A stretch of 64,000 nucleotides of DNA from Pelagibacterium nitratireducens (GCF_037044555.1 NZ_CP146275.1:2274501-2338500), one strand, 5' to 3'. Counted from the stretch's first letter, positions 44,146 through 53,263 are shown. Notes: generated from the sequence alone by a model not told the origin. Made by a program: numbers and translations.

Positions 44146-45093
44146 ATGCCCGGCTATATCCTCAAACGCCTCGTCTCGGCCATTCCCGTCATCATCGGGC
44201 TGTCGGTGATCGTGTTCGGCATCATGGCGCTGATCCCCGGCGATCCGGCGCTGGCCATTCTGGGCTCATATGCCACCCCCGAAAACGTCGCCCGCATCAA
44301 TCGCGAACTTGGGCTGGACCGCCCGGTCTGGGAGCAGTATTTCGTCTGGGTGGGGAATCTGGTGCAGGGCGATTTCGGGCGCTCGTTCATCCTCAACCGC
44401 CCGGTGATCGATGAAGTGCTCGAACGCTTCGGCGCAACGCTGATCCTGGCCGGTGCCTCGCTGGTGCTGTGCTCGATCCTGGGCATTTTCGCCGGGGTCG
44501 TTTCCGCCGTCCGCCAGTTCGGCTGGACCGACCGGATCGTTACCTTTTTTGTCCTGATCGGCATTTCCACCCCCGCCTTCTGGTTGGGGCTGATCTTCAT
44601 TCTGCTGTTTGCCGTGCAATGGCGCGTGCTGCCCGCTTCGGGCATGTACGCGGTCTATGGCGGGGGCGACCTGCCCGACCTTCTGATCCATCTGATTTTG
44701 CCCGCCACCACGCTGGCCATCGTCGCCACGGGCGTCATCGCACGTCTCACGCGGGCGGCGATGCTCGAAGTGCTGCGCCAGGATTTCGTCCGCACCGCCC
44801 GCGCCAAGGGCCTCAATGAACGCGCGGTGATCTATCGCCACGCGTTCAAGGCGGCGCTGGTGTCGATCATCCCGGTGATCGGCATTCAGGCCGGGTTCGT
44901 CATGGGTGGTGCCGTTTATATCGAGACCGTGTTCCAGTGGCCGGGCATCGGGGCGATGCTGGTCAACGCCATTTCCACCCGCGACATCCTTCTGGTGCAG
45001 GGCGGCGTGCTGGTGGTTGCCGTCACATACGTGCTCATCAATCTTCTCGCCGACGTGGCGCAGGCCATTCTGGACCCGAGGCTCAAGACATGA
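44146..45093 (+). CDS. ABC transporter permease (DppB-like)
   Basis: A 315-residue inner-membrane protein with six hydrophobic segments. N-terminal signature MPGYILKRLVSAIPVIIGLS and GDPALAILGSYATPENV; the EAA-type loop is LRQDFVRTARAKGLNERAVI. The TGA stop overlaps the next ATG, so both permeases are made together. Confidence 0.94.
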   Translation: MPGYILKRLVSAIPVIIGLSVIVFGIMALIPGDPALAILGSYATPENVARINRELGLDRPVWEQYFVWVGNLVQGDFGRSFILNRPVIDEVLERFGATLILAGASLVLCSILGIFAGVVSAVRQFGWTDRIVTFFVLIGISTPAFWLGLIFILLFAVQWRVLPASGMYAVYGGGDLPDLLIHLILPATTLAIVATGVIARLTRAAMLEVLRQDFVRTARAKGLNERAVIYRHAFKAALVSIIPVIGIQAGFVMGGAVYIETVFQWPGIGAMLVNAISTRDILLVQGGVLVVAVTYVLINLLADVAQAILDPRLKT

Positions 45094-46880
45094 CCCAGGC
45101 AATCGCGACCGCAGACAATGCGCCTTCGTCGGCCCGGCTCTCAAGCTGGAGCCTGTTGCTCAACAACCGGCTGGCAGCCGGCGGGCTCGTCGTTCTCGTT
45201 CTGATCGGCGCCATGGCGCTGCTCGCCCCGCTCCTGCCCATCCCCGACCCTGACGCCACCCTGCCCGCCAACCGGCTGCAGCCGATCTTTTCGGATGGCC
45301 ATTTTCTGGGCACCGACCATCTGGGCCGCGATATTCTCGCCCGGCTCATCTGGGGTTCGCGGGTCTCGATTGCCGTGGGGCTATCCGCCACGCTGATTGC
45401 GGCGCTGATCGGCTCGCTGATCGGGCTGGTTTCGGGTTACGCGCGGGGCATCACCGACAACATATTGATGCGCGGCATCGATATGCTGATGGCCTTTCCC
45501 TATATCCTGCTCGCCCTGGCCATCGTTGCCGTGCTCGGGCCGGGGCTGCTCAATGCGCTTTACGCCATTGCCGTCGTCAATATCCCCTTCTTTGCCCGTA
45601 ACGTTCGCGGCATCACCGTGGGGCTGGCCAGCCGCGAATTTGTCGATGCGGCCCGGCTTTCGGGCAAATCGCATACGGCGATCCTGTTTTCCGAAGTGCT
45701 GCCCAACGTGTTGCCGGTCATCGTCATCACAATGTCGACGACCGTGGGCTGGATGATCCTTGAAACCGCAGGGCTGTCCTTCCTCGGGCTCGGCGCGCAA
45801 CCACCCCAGTCCGATCTGGGCTCCATGCTGGGCGAAGGCCGGCGGCTATTGTTCAATGCGCCCCATGTTTCGATCATTCCCGGGTTGATGATCTTTGCCA
45901 TCGTCATGAGCATCAACCTGCTGGGCGATGGCGTCCGCGACGTGCTCGATCCGCGCCTGCGGGCCGGCGATCTCACCCGCCCGCTTTCGGTGACGCGGAT
46001 CGAGCGCAAAAAGGCTGCCGAGTCCCAGGACAAGGCAACTGCCATTCTCGACGTCCGCAATCTCGAAACCAGCTTTCAGCGCGGCCGGGCCACCATCCCG
46101 GCGGTCAAGGACATCTCCTTTACCCTCAACAAGGGCGAATGCATGGGGCTGATCGGGGAGTCCGGGTCGGGCAAGTCCGTCACTGCCCTATCGCTGCTCG
46201 GGCTTGTCGCCTCTCCGCCAGGCATCATCACCGGGGGTTCGGTATCCATCGAGGGCGAGGACGTCTTCTCGCGGTCCGAAAGCGGCATCCGGGCGCTGCG
46301 CGGCTCCAAGGTCGCCTATGTGTTTCAGGACCCGTTGACCACGCTTCATCCGCTCTACAGGGTCGGTGAGCAGATCGCCGAAGCCATCACCACCCATCAA
46401 CCGGTCGGCAAGAGTGAAGCCAAAGAGCGGGCTATCGCTTTGATGGAACAGGTGGGCATCCGCGATGCCGCCGAGCGGGTCGATGCCTTCCCGCACGAAA
46501 TGAGCGGCGGGCAGCGCCAGCGCATCGGCATTGCCATGGCGCTGGCCAACGATCCTGACATCATTATCGCCGACGAACCGACAACGGCTCTGGACGTCAC
46601 CGTCCAGGCCAAAATTCTCGACCTGCTTCAGAATTTGCGCCGCGAACGCGGCATGGCGCTGTTGCTCATCACCCACGATTTCGGGGTCGTCGCCCAGGTG
46701 TGCGACCGGGTCGCGGTGATGAAGGACGGCGTTATCGTTGAAAGCGGGACGACGCCGGACGTGCTGCGCGACCCCCAGCACGACTACACCAAAAAGCTCA
46801 TCGCCTGCGTGCCCGAACTGGGCAAGGGCAAGGATTTCCTCGCCACTGTCCGGCCCCTGTTTGCGGAGGGCAAACCATGA
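45090..46880 (+). CDS. Fused ABC permease (DppC-like) and ATPase (DppD-like)
   Basis: A 596-residue fusion. Residues about 20-290 are a DppC-type permease (NRLQPIFSDGHFLGTDHLGR, VDAARLSGKSHTAILF); after a short linker (RIERKKAAESQDK), residues about 310-596 are a nucleotide-binding domain with Walker A GESGSGKSVT, Q-loop YVFQDPLTTLHPLY, signature MSGGQRQRIGIAM and Walker B IIIADEPTTALD. Both halves are intact and in frame with no sign of sequence damage. Fusion enforces 1:1 permease-ATPase stoichiometry. Confidence 0.94.
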   Translation: MTQAIATADNAPSSARLSSWSLLLNNRLAAGGLVVLVLIGAMALLAPLLPIPDPDATLPANRLQPIFSDGHFLGTDHLGRDILARLIWGSRVSIAVGLSATLIAALIGSLIGLVSGYARGITDNILMRGIDMLMAFPYILLALAIVAVLGPGLLNALYAIAVVNIPFFARNVRGITVGLASREFVDAARLSGKSHTAILFSEVLPNVLPVIVITMSTTVGWMILETAGLSFLGLGAQPPQSDLGSMLGEGRRLLFNAPHVSIIPGLMIFAIVMSINLLGDGVRDVLDPRLRAGDLTRPLSVTRIERKKAAESQDKATAILDVRNLETSFQRGRATIPAVKDISFTLNKGECMGLIGESGSGKSVTALSLLGLVASPPGIITGGSVSIEGEDVFSRSESGIRALRGSKVAYVFQDPLTTLHPLYRVGEQIAEAITTHQPVGKSEAKERAIALMEQVGIRDAAERVDAFPHEMSGGQRQRIGIAMALANDPDIIIADEPTTALDVTVQAKILDLLQNLRRERGMALLLITHDFGVVAQVCDRVAVMKDGVIVESGTTPDVLRDPQHDYTKKLIACVPELGKGKDFLATVRPLFAEGKP

Positions 46881-47677
46881 GCAACGCCATCGTCGTAAAA
46901 GACCTGGTCAAAACCTTCGGGGGCAACCGCACCCTGTTTGGTGGCAAGAGCCACGCGGTTCAGGCCGTCAAGGGCGTGACGTTCGAGCTCAAACAGGGCG
47001 AAACGCTGGCCATCGTGGGTGAAAGCGGATCGGGTAAATCGACAATCGCGCGCATGCTGGTCGGGCTCGAAACACCGACCTCGGGCAGCGTCGAAATCGG
47101 CGGCAAAGCCTATGATGCGCTGCAATCGGAAGGCTCGCGGGCCTTCGGGCAGATGATCCAGTATGTGTTTCAGGACCCCGTCGCTTCCTTGAATCCACGC
47201 AAGACGATAGACAGGATTCTTGACGTGCCACTCAACCTGTTGCGCGGCTATGATGCCGACAGGCGCAAGGCGCGAAAACGCGACCTGCTCGACGCGGTGC
47301 AGATGCCCAAGGACACGCTGGAGCGCTATCCGCACGAATTTTCCGGCGGCCAGGCCCAGCGCATCGCCATTGCCCGCGCCCTGGCGGCGGAAGCGAAAAT
47401 CATGGTTCTGGACGAACCGGTCTCGGCGCTCGACGTTTCGGTGCAGGCGCAGGTTCTCTTGCTGCTCGACGATCTCAAGCGCGAGTTCGGGCTGTCCTAT
47501 TTGTTCATCAGCCACGATCTGGCGGTCGTGGAATCGGTCTCGGACCGGGTCGCGGTCATGTATCTGGGCGAGATGGTGGAACTGGACACCGCCGAGAAAC
47601 TGTTTGCCGCACCGGGTCATGACTATACAAGGGAGTTGATTGCCAGCGCGCCCCGGCTGGCCGCAGCAGCCCAGTAA
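46877..47677 (+). CDS. ABC transporter ATPase (DppF-like)
   Basis: A 266-residue ATPase with Walker A GESGSGKSTIARMLVGLE, Q-loop QYVFQDPVASLNPRKTI, signature FSGGQAQRIAIARALA and Walker B IMVLDEPVSALDVS. It overlaps the fused gene by 4 bp and is the second, non-identical ATPase of the peptide-type importer. Confidence 0.95.
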   Translation: MSNAIVVKDLVKTFGGNRTLFGGKSHAVQAVKGVTFELKQGETLAIVGESGSGKSTIARMLVGLETPTSGSVEIGGKAYDALQSEGSRAFGQMIQYVFQDPVASLNPRKTIDRILDVPLNLLRGYDADRRKARKRDLLDAVQMPKDTLERYPHEFSGGQAQRIAIARALAAEAKIMVLDEPVSALDVSVQAQVLLLLDDLKREFGLSYLFISHDLAVVESVSDRVAVMYLGEMVELDTAEKLFAAPGHDYTRELIASAPRLAAAAQ

Positions 47678-47728
47678 GATGTTCCCGACAATCGCGATAT
47701 CCCCAATCATCCCATCCTCCCCACCGCC

Positions 47729-47827
47729 GTCATCCCGGGCGAAGACCCGGGACCCAGTAACCGGCAGCGTCGGCATTTCAGCCGCGAGACCTCAGTGTAC
47801 TGGACCCCGGCTCAAGGCCGGGGTGAC
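47729..47827. repeat. Composite palindromic repeat (family A)
   Basis: Same build and orientation as 43976-44074: GTCATCCCGGG ... CCCGGGACCCAGTA, a unique middle, then TACTGGACCCCGGC ... GGCCGGGGTGAC. It fills the space between the ATPase gene and the GntR gene. Confidence 0.8.
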
Positions 47828-47851
47828 CGGGTGGGGGGTGGAGCAAAAGTT

Positions 47852-48655
47852 ATGAACGCCCTAGACACCCCAATCCCCCTCCGCCGCAAGCGCACCGACG
47901 AAATCGTCGATGCGATCAAGAAGACCATCATCGAGCACGGGCTGCAGCCGGGAGACCGGCTGCCCCAGGAGCGCGAATTGATGGAGCAGTACACAGCGTC
48001 CAAGGGCACGATCCGCGAAGCGCTCAAATCGCTCGAAGTGCAGGGGCTGATCCGCACCCGCACCGGGCCGGGCGGCGGGGCCTTCATCGACACCATGTCG
48101 GAAAACCGGGCGATGAGCCTTTTGTCCAACTATCTGTTCGCCAAGACGGTGACGATTGGCGATATCTACGCGCTGCGCAAGGTGCTCGAACCGCTCGTTG
48201 CCGTGAGTGCGATGGCCAACATGAACGAAATGGCCTACGAGCGGCTCAATGGCATCATCGCAATCTACGATCACGAACCTGCCGATGCCCAGGAGCGCTG
48301 GGACCAGCGCATGGCCGAACTCGATTTCCACGCCGTGGTGGCAGAATACGCCGACAACGCCCTGCTCGCCTTCACCTGCCGCTTCCTGCAGCGGCTTTTG
48401 AAGGATCTGGCCGTCTGTCACGACATCTATGTCCAGCCCAAGCCCGTGCTGCGTGCGCAGGGGATTGAATACCAGCGCAAGATGATCGCCGCCATGCAGG
48501 CGGGCAATGCCGACGCCGTTCACAAGATCATGTCGGATCATATGGCCTACGCCGAGCGTTCCATGCTCGACCTGCAGGCCGAGTTGAACGGGGATTTCCT
48601 CCACGACCCCGTGGCCCGCGGTGGAACCGAGAAACGCAAAAAGAGCATTAAATGA
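47852..48655 (+). CDS. GntR-family regulator with FCD domain
   Basis: A 267-residue regulator from the ATG at 47852. N-terminal winged helix: RRKRTDEIVDAIKKTIIEHG, GDRLPQERELMEQYTASKGT, IREALKSLEVQGLIRTRTGP. The C-terminal all-helical FCD domain has a metal/ligand His-rich set (DFHAVVAEYADN, MSDHMAYAERSM). FadR-subgroup members usually repress nearby transport and catabolic genes until an acid or sugar acid binds. The paired operators at 42099-42144 are its likely targets. It overlaps the M42 peptidase gene by 4 bp. Confidence 0.92.
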   Translation: MNALDTPIPLRRKRTDEIVDAIKKTIIEHGLQPGDRLPQERELMEQYTASKGTIREALKSLEVQGLIRTRTGPGGGAFIDTMSENRAMSLLSNYLFAKTVTIGDIYALRKVLEPLVAVSAMANMNEMAYERLNGIIAIYDHEPADAQERWDQRMAELDFHAVVAEYADNALLAFTCRFLQRLLKDLAVCHDIYVQPKPVLRAQGIEYQRKMIAAMQAGNADAVHKIMSDHMAYAERSMLDLQAELNGDFLHDPVARGGTEKRKKSIK

Positions 48656-49740
48656 TCGACACCGGATACCTCCAGCGCTGTCTGGAGGACCTCGTCAACA
48701 CCCCCTCACCGGTCGGGATGACCGAACGCGCCGCCGTCAAGGTCGCCGCATGGCTCGAAACCATGGGCTATCAGGTCAGCTACACCCGGCGAGGCGTCCT
48801 CAGCGTCACCATCGGCAATGGCCAACCGCGACGGGCGCTGGCGGCCCACATCGATACGCTCGGGGCCATGGTCATCGGCTTCCATCCCAACGGACGTCCA
48901 AAGCTGCGCAACACCGGAACATGGGCGGCGCGGTTTGCCGAAGGGGCGCGCTGCACGATCTTTACCGATACGGGAGAATTGCGCGGCACCATTTTGCCGC
49001 TCAAGGCATCGGGCCATCTGTTCAACACCGAAGTCGATACCCAACCGGCCGATTGGGACAATCTGGAAGTGCGGATCGACGCATTTTCGGAGGCGGACGG
49101 AATATTTCCGCAAAGTTCAGCAATGTCGGGTCACCGAGAGCACAAGTCCACACCTTTTGGCGTCAATGTTGGCGATGTTGTCGCCATTGATGCGCAGCCC
49201 GAATTCCTCGAAAACGGCTTCATCGTCTCGCGCCATCTCGACGACAAGGCGGGCGTTGCGTGCCTGCTCGCGGCGCTCAAACACTTCTCCGACGACGGTA
49301 TTTCACCCTCCGTTCCTGCCCAGGTGATGTTCACGATTTCCGAGGAAGTGGGAATCGGGGGAACGCACGGATTTGGTGAGCAGGTTCAAGAACTTGTGGC
49401 CGTCGACAACGGCGTCACCGGCCCCGGCCAAACCACAAATGACGCCGCCGCAACCATCGCTTTCCGCGATCGGACCGGCCCGTTCGATCTGCCCATCACA
49501 AGGCACCTTCTCGCGCTGGCCCAGGCCAATGACATCGCCCATGTGCGCGACACGTTCCGCTCCTACCGCTCCGATAGCGCAGCGGCAATCGATGCGGGCT
49601 GGGATCTGCGGGTCGGACTGATCTGCTTTTCGCTCGACGCCTCGCATGGCTGGGAGCGTACGCATATCAAGTCACTGGAAGAACTGACGAAATTGATCAT
49701 CGCCTATATCGGCAGCGAACTGGTTCCCCTGCCCGTCTGA
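48652..49740 (+). CDS. M42-family metallopeptidase, resembling the NAGGN-system peptidase
   Basis: A 362-residue cytosolic aminopeptidase-like protein. Metal ligands are visible in AAHIDTLGAMV, SRHLDDKAGVA, ISEEVGIGG, VAVDNG and DASHGWERTH. The sequence (WAARFAEGARCTIFTDTGEL, GTILPLKASGHLFNTEVDTQ, PEFLENGFIVSRHLDD) follows the TIGR03106-type M42 peptidase usually seen beside N-acetylglutaminylglutamine amide genes, but neither asnO- nor ngg-like genes are here. An insertion around residues 150-167 (GIFPQSSAMSGHREHKS) is longer than I recall in relatives. Coupled to the GntR gene and peptide importer, it probably trims imported peptides. Confidence 0.85.
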   Translation: MIDTGYLQRCLEDLVNTPSPVGMTERAAVKVAAWLETMGYQVSYTRRGVLSVTIGNGQPRRALAAHIDTLGAMVIGFHPNGRPKLRNTGTWAARFAEGARCTIFTDTGELRGTILPLKASGHLFNTEVDTQPADWDNLEVRIDAFSEADGIFPQSSAMSGHREHKSTPFGVNVGDVVAIDAQPEFLENGFIVSRHLDDKAGVACLLAALKHFSDDGISPSVPAQVMFTISEEVGIGGTHGFGEQVQELVAVDNGVTGPGQTTNDAAATIAFRDRTGPFDLPITRHLLALAQANDIAHVRDTFRSYRSDSAAAIDAGWDLRVGLICFSLDASHGWERTHIKSLEELTKLIIAYIGSELVPLPV

Positions 49741-50628
49741 ATGGAACGCGCACCGCTTATCCCCGTTATCGCCCTATCTGTCATAATGGATGGGCGACCG
49801 GTGGTCACGCGCGCGGAATCGAAACAGGAGCAGGGCCCGTTTCCTTTGGGTCTGTTGCGCGGGGCGGGCGGCGCACTGATTTTTGCGCTGCCCATGCTTA
49901 TGACCATGGAGATGTGGCAGCTTGGCATGACGCTGGACCGCTGGCGTCTGCTTGTTCTGCTTGTCACCGGCTTTCCGTTCATGATGCTGCTTTCGCGCGA
50001 GATCGGGTTCGAAAGCACCCGCGACTGGCGCCAGGATCTGCGTGATGTGACCATCGCCTATGGCCTCGGCATAGTCACCAGCGCAGCCGTCATGACCGTT
50101 CTGGCCATTTTCGGCAATCCGGCCAGCCTGAGCGAAACGGCGGGCATGATCGCAATTCAGACCTTTCCAGCGGCGCTGGGCGCCATGCTGGCCCGCGGCC
50201 AGTTCGGCGACGATTCCGAACCGGCAAAAAGGGACGAAACCTTCAACGGCCAGATGCTCATCATGGCTGCGGGAGCGCTTTTTCTCTCGCTCAACGTGGC
50301 GCCAACCGAAGAGATGCAACTTATCTCTTTCCGCATGACTCCGTGGCACGCGCTGGCGCTCATCCCGTTGTCTTTGGCGCTCATGCATGCCTTTGTCTTT
50401 GCTGCCTCCTTTGCCGGCGGCAGCGAAATCTCGCCTGAGACGCCGTGGTGGAGCGCGTTCCTGCGCTTTACGGTTTCGGGCTATGCGATGGCGCTGGCAG
50501 TCAGCCTGGCCAGCCTGTGGCTGCTCGGCCAGCTTGATGGGATGAGCTTGCAGCGCGCACTGCGCGTCACCGTCGTCCTCGGCTTCCCAGCAGCCATCGG
50601 GGCCGCCGCGGCCCGACTGATTCTTTAG
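49741..50628 (+). CDS. TIGR02587-family integral membrane protein
   Basis: Up to 295 residues; the ATG at 49741 directly abuts the M42 stop but has no clear ribosome site, and a later ATG at 49786 is possible. About seven hydrophobic segments, with GGALIFALPMLMTMEMWQLG as family hallmark. TIGR02587 proteins are typically next to TIGR02588 proteins, as here. Function unknown. Confidence 0.82.
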   Translation: MERAPLIPVIALSVIMDGRPVVTRAESKQEQGPFPLGLLRGAGGALIFALPMLMTMEMWQLGMTLDRWRLLVLLVTGFPFMMLLSREIGFESTRDWRQDLRDVTIAYGLGIVTSAAVMTVLAIFGNPASLSETAGMIAIQTFPAALGAMLARGQFGDDSEPAKRDETFNGQMLIMAAGALFLSLNVAPTEEMQLISFRMTPWHALALIPLSLALMHAFVFAASFAGGSEISPETPWWSAFLRFTVSGYAMALAVSLASLWLLGQLDGMSLQRALRVTVVLGFPAAIGAAAARLIL

Positions 50629-50637
50629 GAGCGAAAG

Positions 50638-51030
50638 ATGGCATCTGGCGCGAGACAATCAGGCGAGCGGATCGAATGGATCGTTGCGGCGGCAAGCGTG
50701 GTGCTTGTGCTGGCTCTGGCGGGCTTCATTGGCTTTGAGGCCCTGACCCGATCAGGCGGTGAGCCTCGGGTGGAACTCGCACTGGAAGACCGCCTGCCCA
50801 TCGCAGACAGCCATGTGGCGAAAATCAAGGTCCGCAATCGCGGATATGTCACGATCTCGGATGTGGTGATCGAAGGGGTTGTTGCTCTGGAGAGCGGCGA
50901 GACCGAAACGGCCTCGGTCACGCTCGACTACCTTCCCGCGGAAGGCAAAACCGAGGTGGGGCTGGGGTTCTCGCAAGAGATCGATCCGGAGCGGCTCACG
51001 CTCCGGATCGCTGGCTATACTTATCCCTGA
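50638..51030 (+). CDS. TIGR02588-family protein
   Basis: A 130-residue protein with a single N-terminal membrane helix (WIVAAASVVLVLALAGFIGF) and a beta-rich C-terminal part (VAKIKVRNRGYVTISDVVIE) that looks like an immunoglobulin-type or CARDB-like fold outside the membrane. It starts ten bp after the TIGR02587 gene with GGAGCGAAAG as ribosome site, and the two are probably a functional pair. Its 3' end overlaps the convergent aldehyde dehydrogenase by 10 bp. Confidence 0.82.
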   Translation: MASGARQSGERIEWIVAAASVVLVLALAGFIGFEALTRSGGEPRVELALEDRLPIADSHVAKIKVRNRGYVTISDVVIEGVVALESGETETASVTLDYLPAEGKTEVGLGFSQEIDPERLTLRIAGYTYP

Positions 51031-52538
51031 AGATCTGCCGGCAGCAGGGCGTCGGGGATGTTCTGATAGCTGACGGGCCGCAGGAAACGGCGGATCGAAA
51101 GCGTTCCGACCGAGGTATGCCCGAAATTGGTCGAGGCCGGGTATGGGCCGCCATGCACCATGGCATCGGCGACTTCCACGCCGGTCGGGAAACCGTTGGC
51201 CAGCACGCGGCCCGCCTTGCGCTCGAGGATGGGCATCAGGGAACGGCCCAAATCGGTATCGCCCGCATCCATGTGGATGGTACAGGTCAACTGCCCCTGC
51301 AACGACTTGGCGATCTGGCGCATCTGGTCGGCGTCCTTGACGGTTACGATCAGGCCGAGCGGGCCGAACACTTCTTCGCCGAGGTCGTGGTTGGCCAGCC
51401 AGGTGTCGCCATCGGTCTCAAACAGATAGGGTGTGGCGTTGCGCAGGTCGCAGGTCGAAGTCAACAGCTCCTGGACACCCTGTGAGGCGGCAATCCTGTC
51501 GCGGCCATCGCGAAATGCCTTGGCAATGCCGTCGGTCAACATTGTTTGGGGGCCGACTTCGGAGAGGGATGCCTTGGCGGTATCGATAAAGCTCCGGGCC
51601 TCATCGCCCTCGATCACCACGGCAATGCCGGGATTGGTGCAGAACTGGCCCGCACCCATTGACAGCGACCCGGCCCAGCCCTTGCCCATCTCCTCGGCCC
51701 GCGCCTTGAGTGCTTCGGGCAGAACGAACATGGGATTGACCGAGCCCAACTCGCCAAAGAACGGAATGGGTTCGGGACGGGCGGCGCACAGATCGTAAAG
51801 CGCCCTGCCCCCACCGAGCGAGCCTGTGAAGCCCACGGCCTTGATATCGGGGTGCTGGACCAGCGCCTGGCCAACCGAACGGTCACCGCCCTGGACCAGC
51901 GAAAAGACGCCAGGGTGAAGGTCAAGCTTCTTGCGTGCAGCATCGATTGCCTGCGCGACGATCTCGCCGGTGCCCGGATGAGCGCCATGGCCCTTTACGA
52001 CAACAGGACAGCCTGCAGCCAACGCCGCTGCGGTGTCGCCACCGGCGGTGGAGAAGGCCAACGGGAAGTTGGACGCGCCGAACACGGCAACCGGGCCGAT
52101 GGGACGCTGGACCATTTTCAGGTCAGGGCGCGGCGCGGGCTTGCGGTCGGGCAGCGCCGCATCGTGACGGCGATCGAGATAATCGCTCTTCAAAATGTGA
52201 TCGGCAAACAGGCGCAACTGACCGGTGGTGCGGCCGCGTTCGCCTTCAAGGCGGGCGGCGGGGAGCCCGGTTTCCTGGGAGCCGATTTCGGTGATGTCGG
52301 CCCCGCGCGCCTCGATCTCGTCGGCGATCAGATTGAGGAACGCCGCACGATCCTCGCGCGACGAATAGCCATAGGACCAGAAGGCCGCTTCGGCGGCCTT
52401 TGCGGCTTGATCAACCAGTTCGGGCGTTCCGACCGCGAATTCGTGGCTCGGACCCGATGCGGGCTCGGATGCGAAGGTCCCCGCGCCGGAAACCCATTCG
52501 CCCGCGATCAGATGCTTGCCGGATGGGGTGAAACTCAT
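51021..52538 (-). CDS. Aldehyde dehydrogenase, alpha-ketoglutaric semialdehyde type
   Basis: A 505-residue NAD(P)-dependent enzyme. FGASNFPLAFSTAGGDTAAA and VVKGHGAHPGTGEIVAQA are typical of 2,5-dioxovalerate dehydrogenases; the catalytic Glu is in FFGELGSVNPMFV and the nucleophile Cys in MGAGQFCTNPGI. GFTGSLGGGRALYDL is the cofactor loop. It probably oxidises alpha-ketoglutaric semialdehyde to 2-oxoglutarate in sugar-acid or hydroxyproline breakdown. No pathway neighbours are in the window. Confidence 0.88.
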   Translation of the reverse strand: MSFTPSGKHLIAGEWVSGAGTFASEPASGPSHEFAVGTPELVDQAAKAAEAAFWSYGYSSREDRAAFLNLIADEIEARGADITEIGSQETGLPAARLEGERGRTTGQLRLFADHILKSDYLDRRHDAALPDRKPAPRPDLKMVQRPIGPVAVFGASNFPLAFSTAGGDTAAALAAGCPVVVKGHGAHPGTGEIVAQAIDAARKKLDLHPGVFSLVQGGDRSVGQALVQHPDIKAVGFTGSLGGGRALYDLCAARPEPIPFFGELGSVNPMFVLPEALKARAEEMGKGWAGSLSMGAGQFCTNPGIAVVIEGDEARSFIDTAKASLSEVGPQTMLTDGIAKAFRDGRDRIAASQGVQELLTSTCDLRNATPYLFETDGDTWLANHDLGEEVFGPLGLIVTVKDADQMRQIAKSLQGQLTCTIHMDAGDTDLGRSLMPILERKAGRVLANGFPTGVEVADAMVHGGPYPASTNFGHTSVGTLSIRRFLRPVSYQNIPDALLPADLQG

Positions 52539-52657
52539 GGAAAATCTCCGAAAATGGGGGTGGATGGCTGCTGAAAAGCGACCGAGATTAAGTATGATTT
52601 ATTGTCCGCGGAGCCTTTTTACAACCCCGCAATTCGCGCCAGGTCATAAGTTTCCGC

Positions 52658-53263
52658 TCAGATACGGGCGGCGGTCCATTCCACGATCTGACGCAGGATG
52701 GCATCAAGCGCGGTGTTAAGGGCGGCGACGACATTGGCCTGATCGAGTGATGGCGAGGGAACATCGGCGCTGAAGGTCTGACTGGCAATCACCGTGCGGC
52801 TGCGGTCGCTGACGAGTTGTATGGCCAATGCCACGCGGGCCATTGCACCGCCGGCACTGGTATCGAGTTCAAAGGCACGGATATCTGTCGACAGGATCAC
52901 ATCGAGCGCGATGGGGTCGGTCGGCCTGCCGATATTGGTGACCCCTGCGTCGCGAAACGATTGCAGCATGCGGGTCTGGACGAGCAGCGGCAGAGTATCG
53001 GACCACTGGGACTCGCTAAGGTAGCTGAGAACGCCGCCCGGCTGGCGCACAACGATGCGCTGGGTATCGTATGTCGAAATGGTCGCAGGCTCACGCACAA
53101 CGATAGTGCGGTTGCTCCGGCGCGGAACAGGGCCGGGAGCACCTGGGGTCAGATCGTAGGTGACGGGCGCGCTTGCGCCCAGACCAAGGCATCCGGCCAG
53201 GGTCGAGGTGAGCCCGATGGCAGACATCGAGAGAAAGGCGCGGCGGCCGATTTTATTACGCAT
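52658..53263 (-). CDS. ABC-type transport auxiliary lipoprotein (PqiC/MlaB-like)
   Basis: A 201-residue protein with a lipobox LAGC near residue 25, so it should be an outer- or inner-membrane lipoprotein. The mature part resembles the auxiliary lipoproteins that accompany MCE transporters (APVTYDLTPG, RIVVRQPGGVLSYLSESQWS, DTLPLLVQTRMLQSF). It is last in the leftward permease-ATPase-MlaD-lipoprotein operon and probably provides the outer-membrane end of the lipid bridge. Confidence 0.87.
   Translation of the reverse strand: MRNKIGRRAFLSMSAIGLTSTLAGCLGLGASAPVTYDLTPGAPGPVPRRSNRTIVVREPATISTYDTQRIVVRQPGGVLSYLSESQWSDTLPLLVQTRMLQSFRDAGVTNIGRPTDPIALDVILSTDIRAFELDTSAGGAMARVALAIQLVSDRSRTVIASQTFSADVPSPSLDQANVVAALNTALDAILRQIVEWTAARI

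Noticed and set aside
49090..49180. A frameshift or sequencing error in the M42 peptidase around the extra segment
   Set aside because: The frame is open on both sides, the metal ligands are in register, and no simple indel restores a shorter form.
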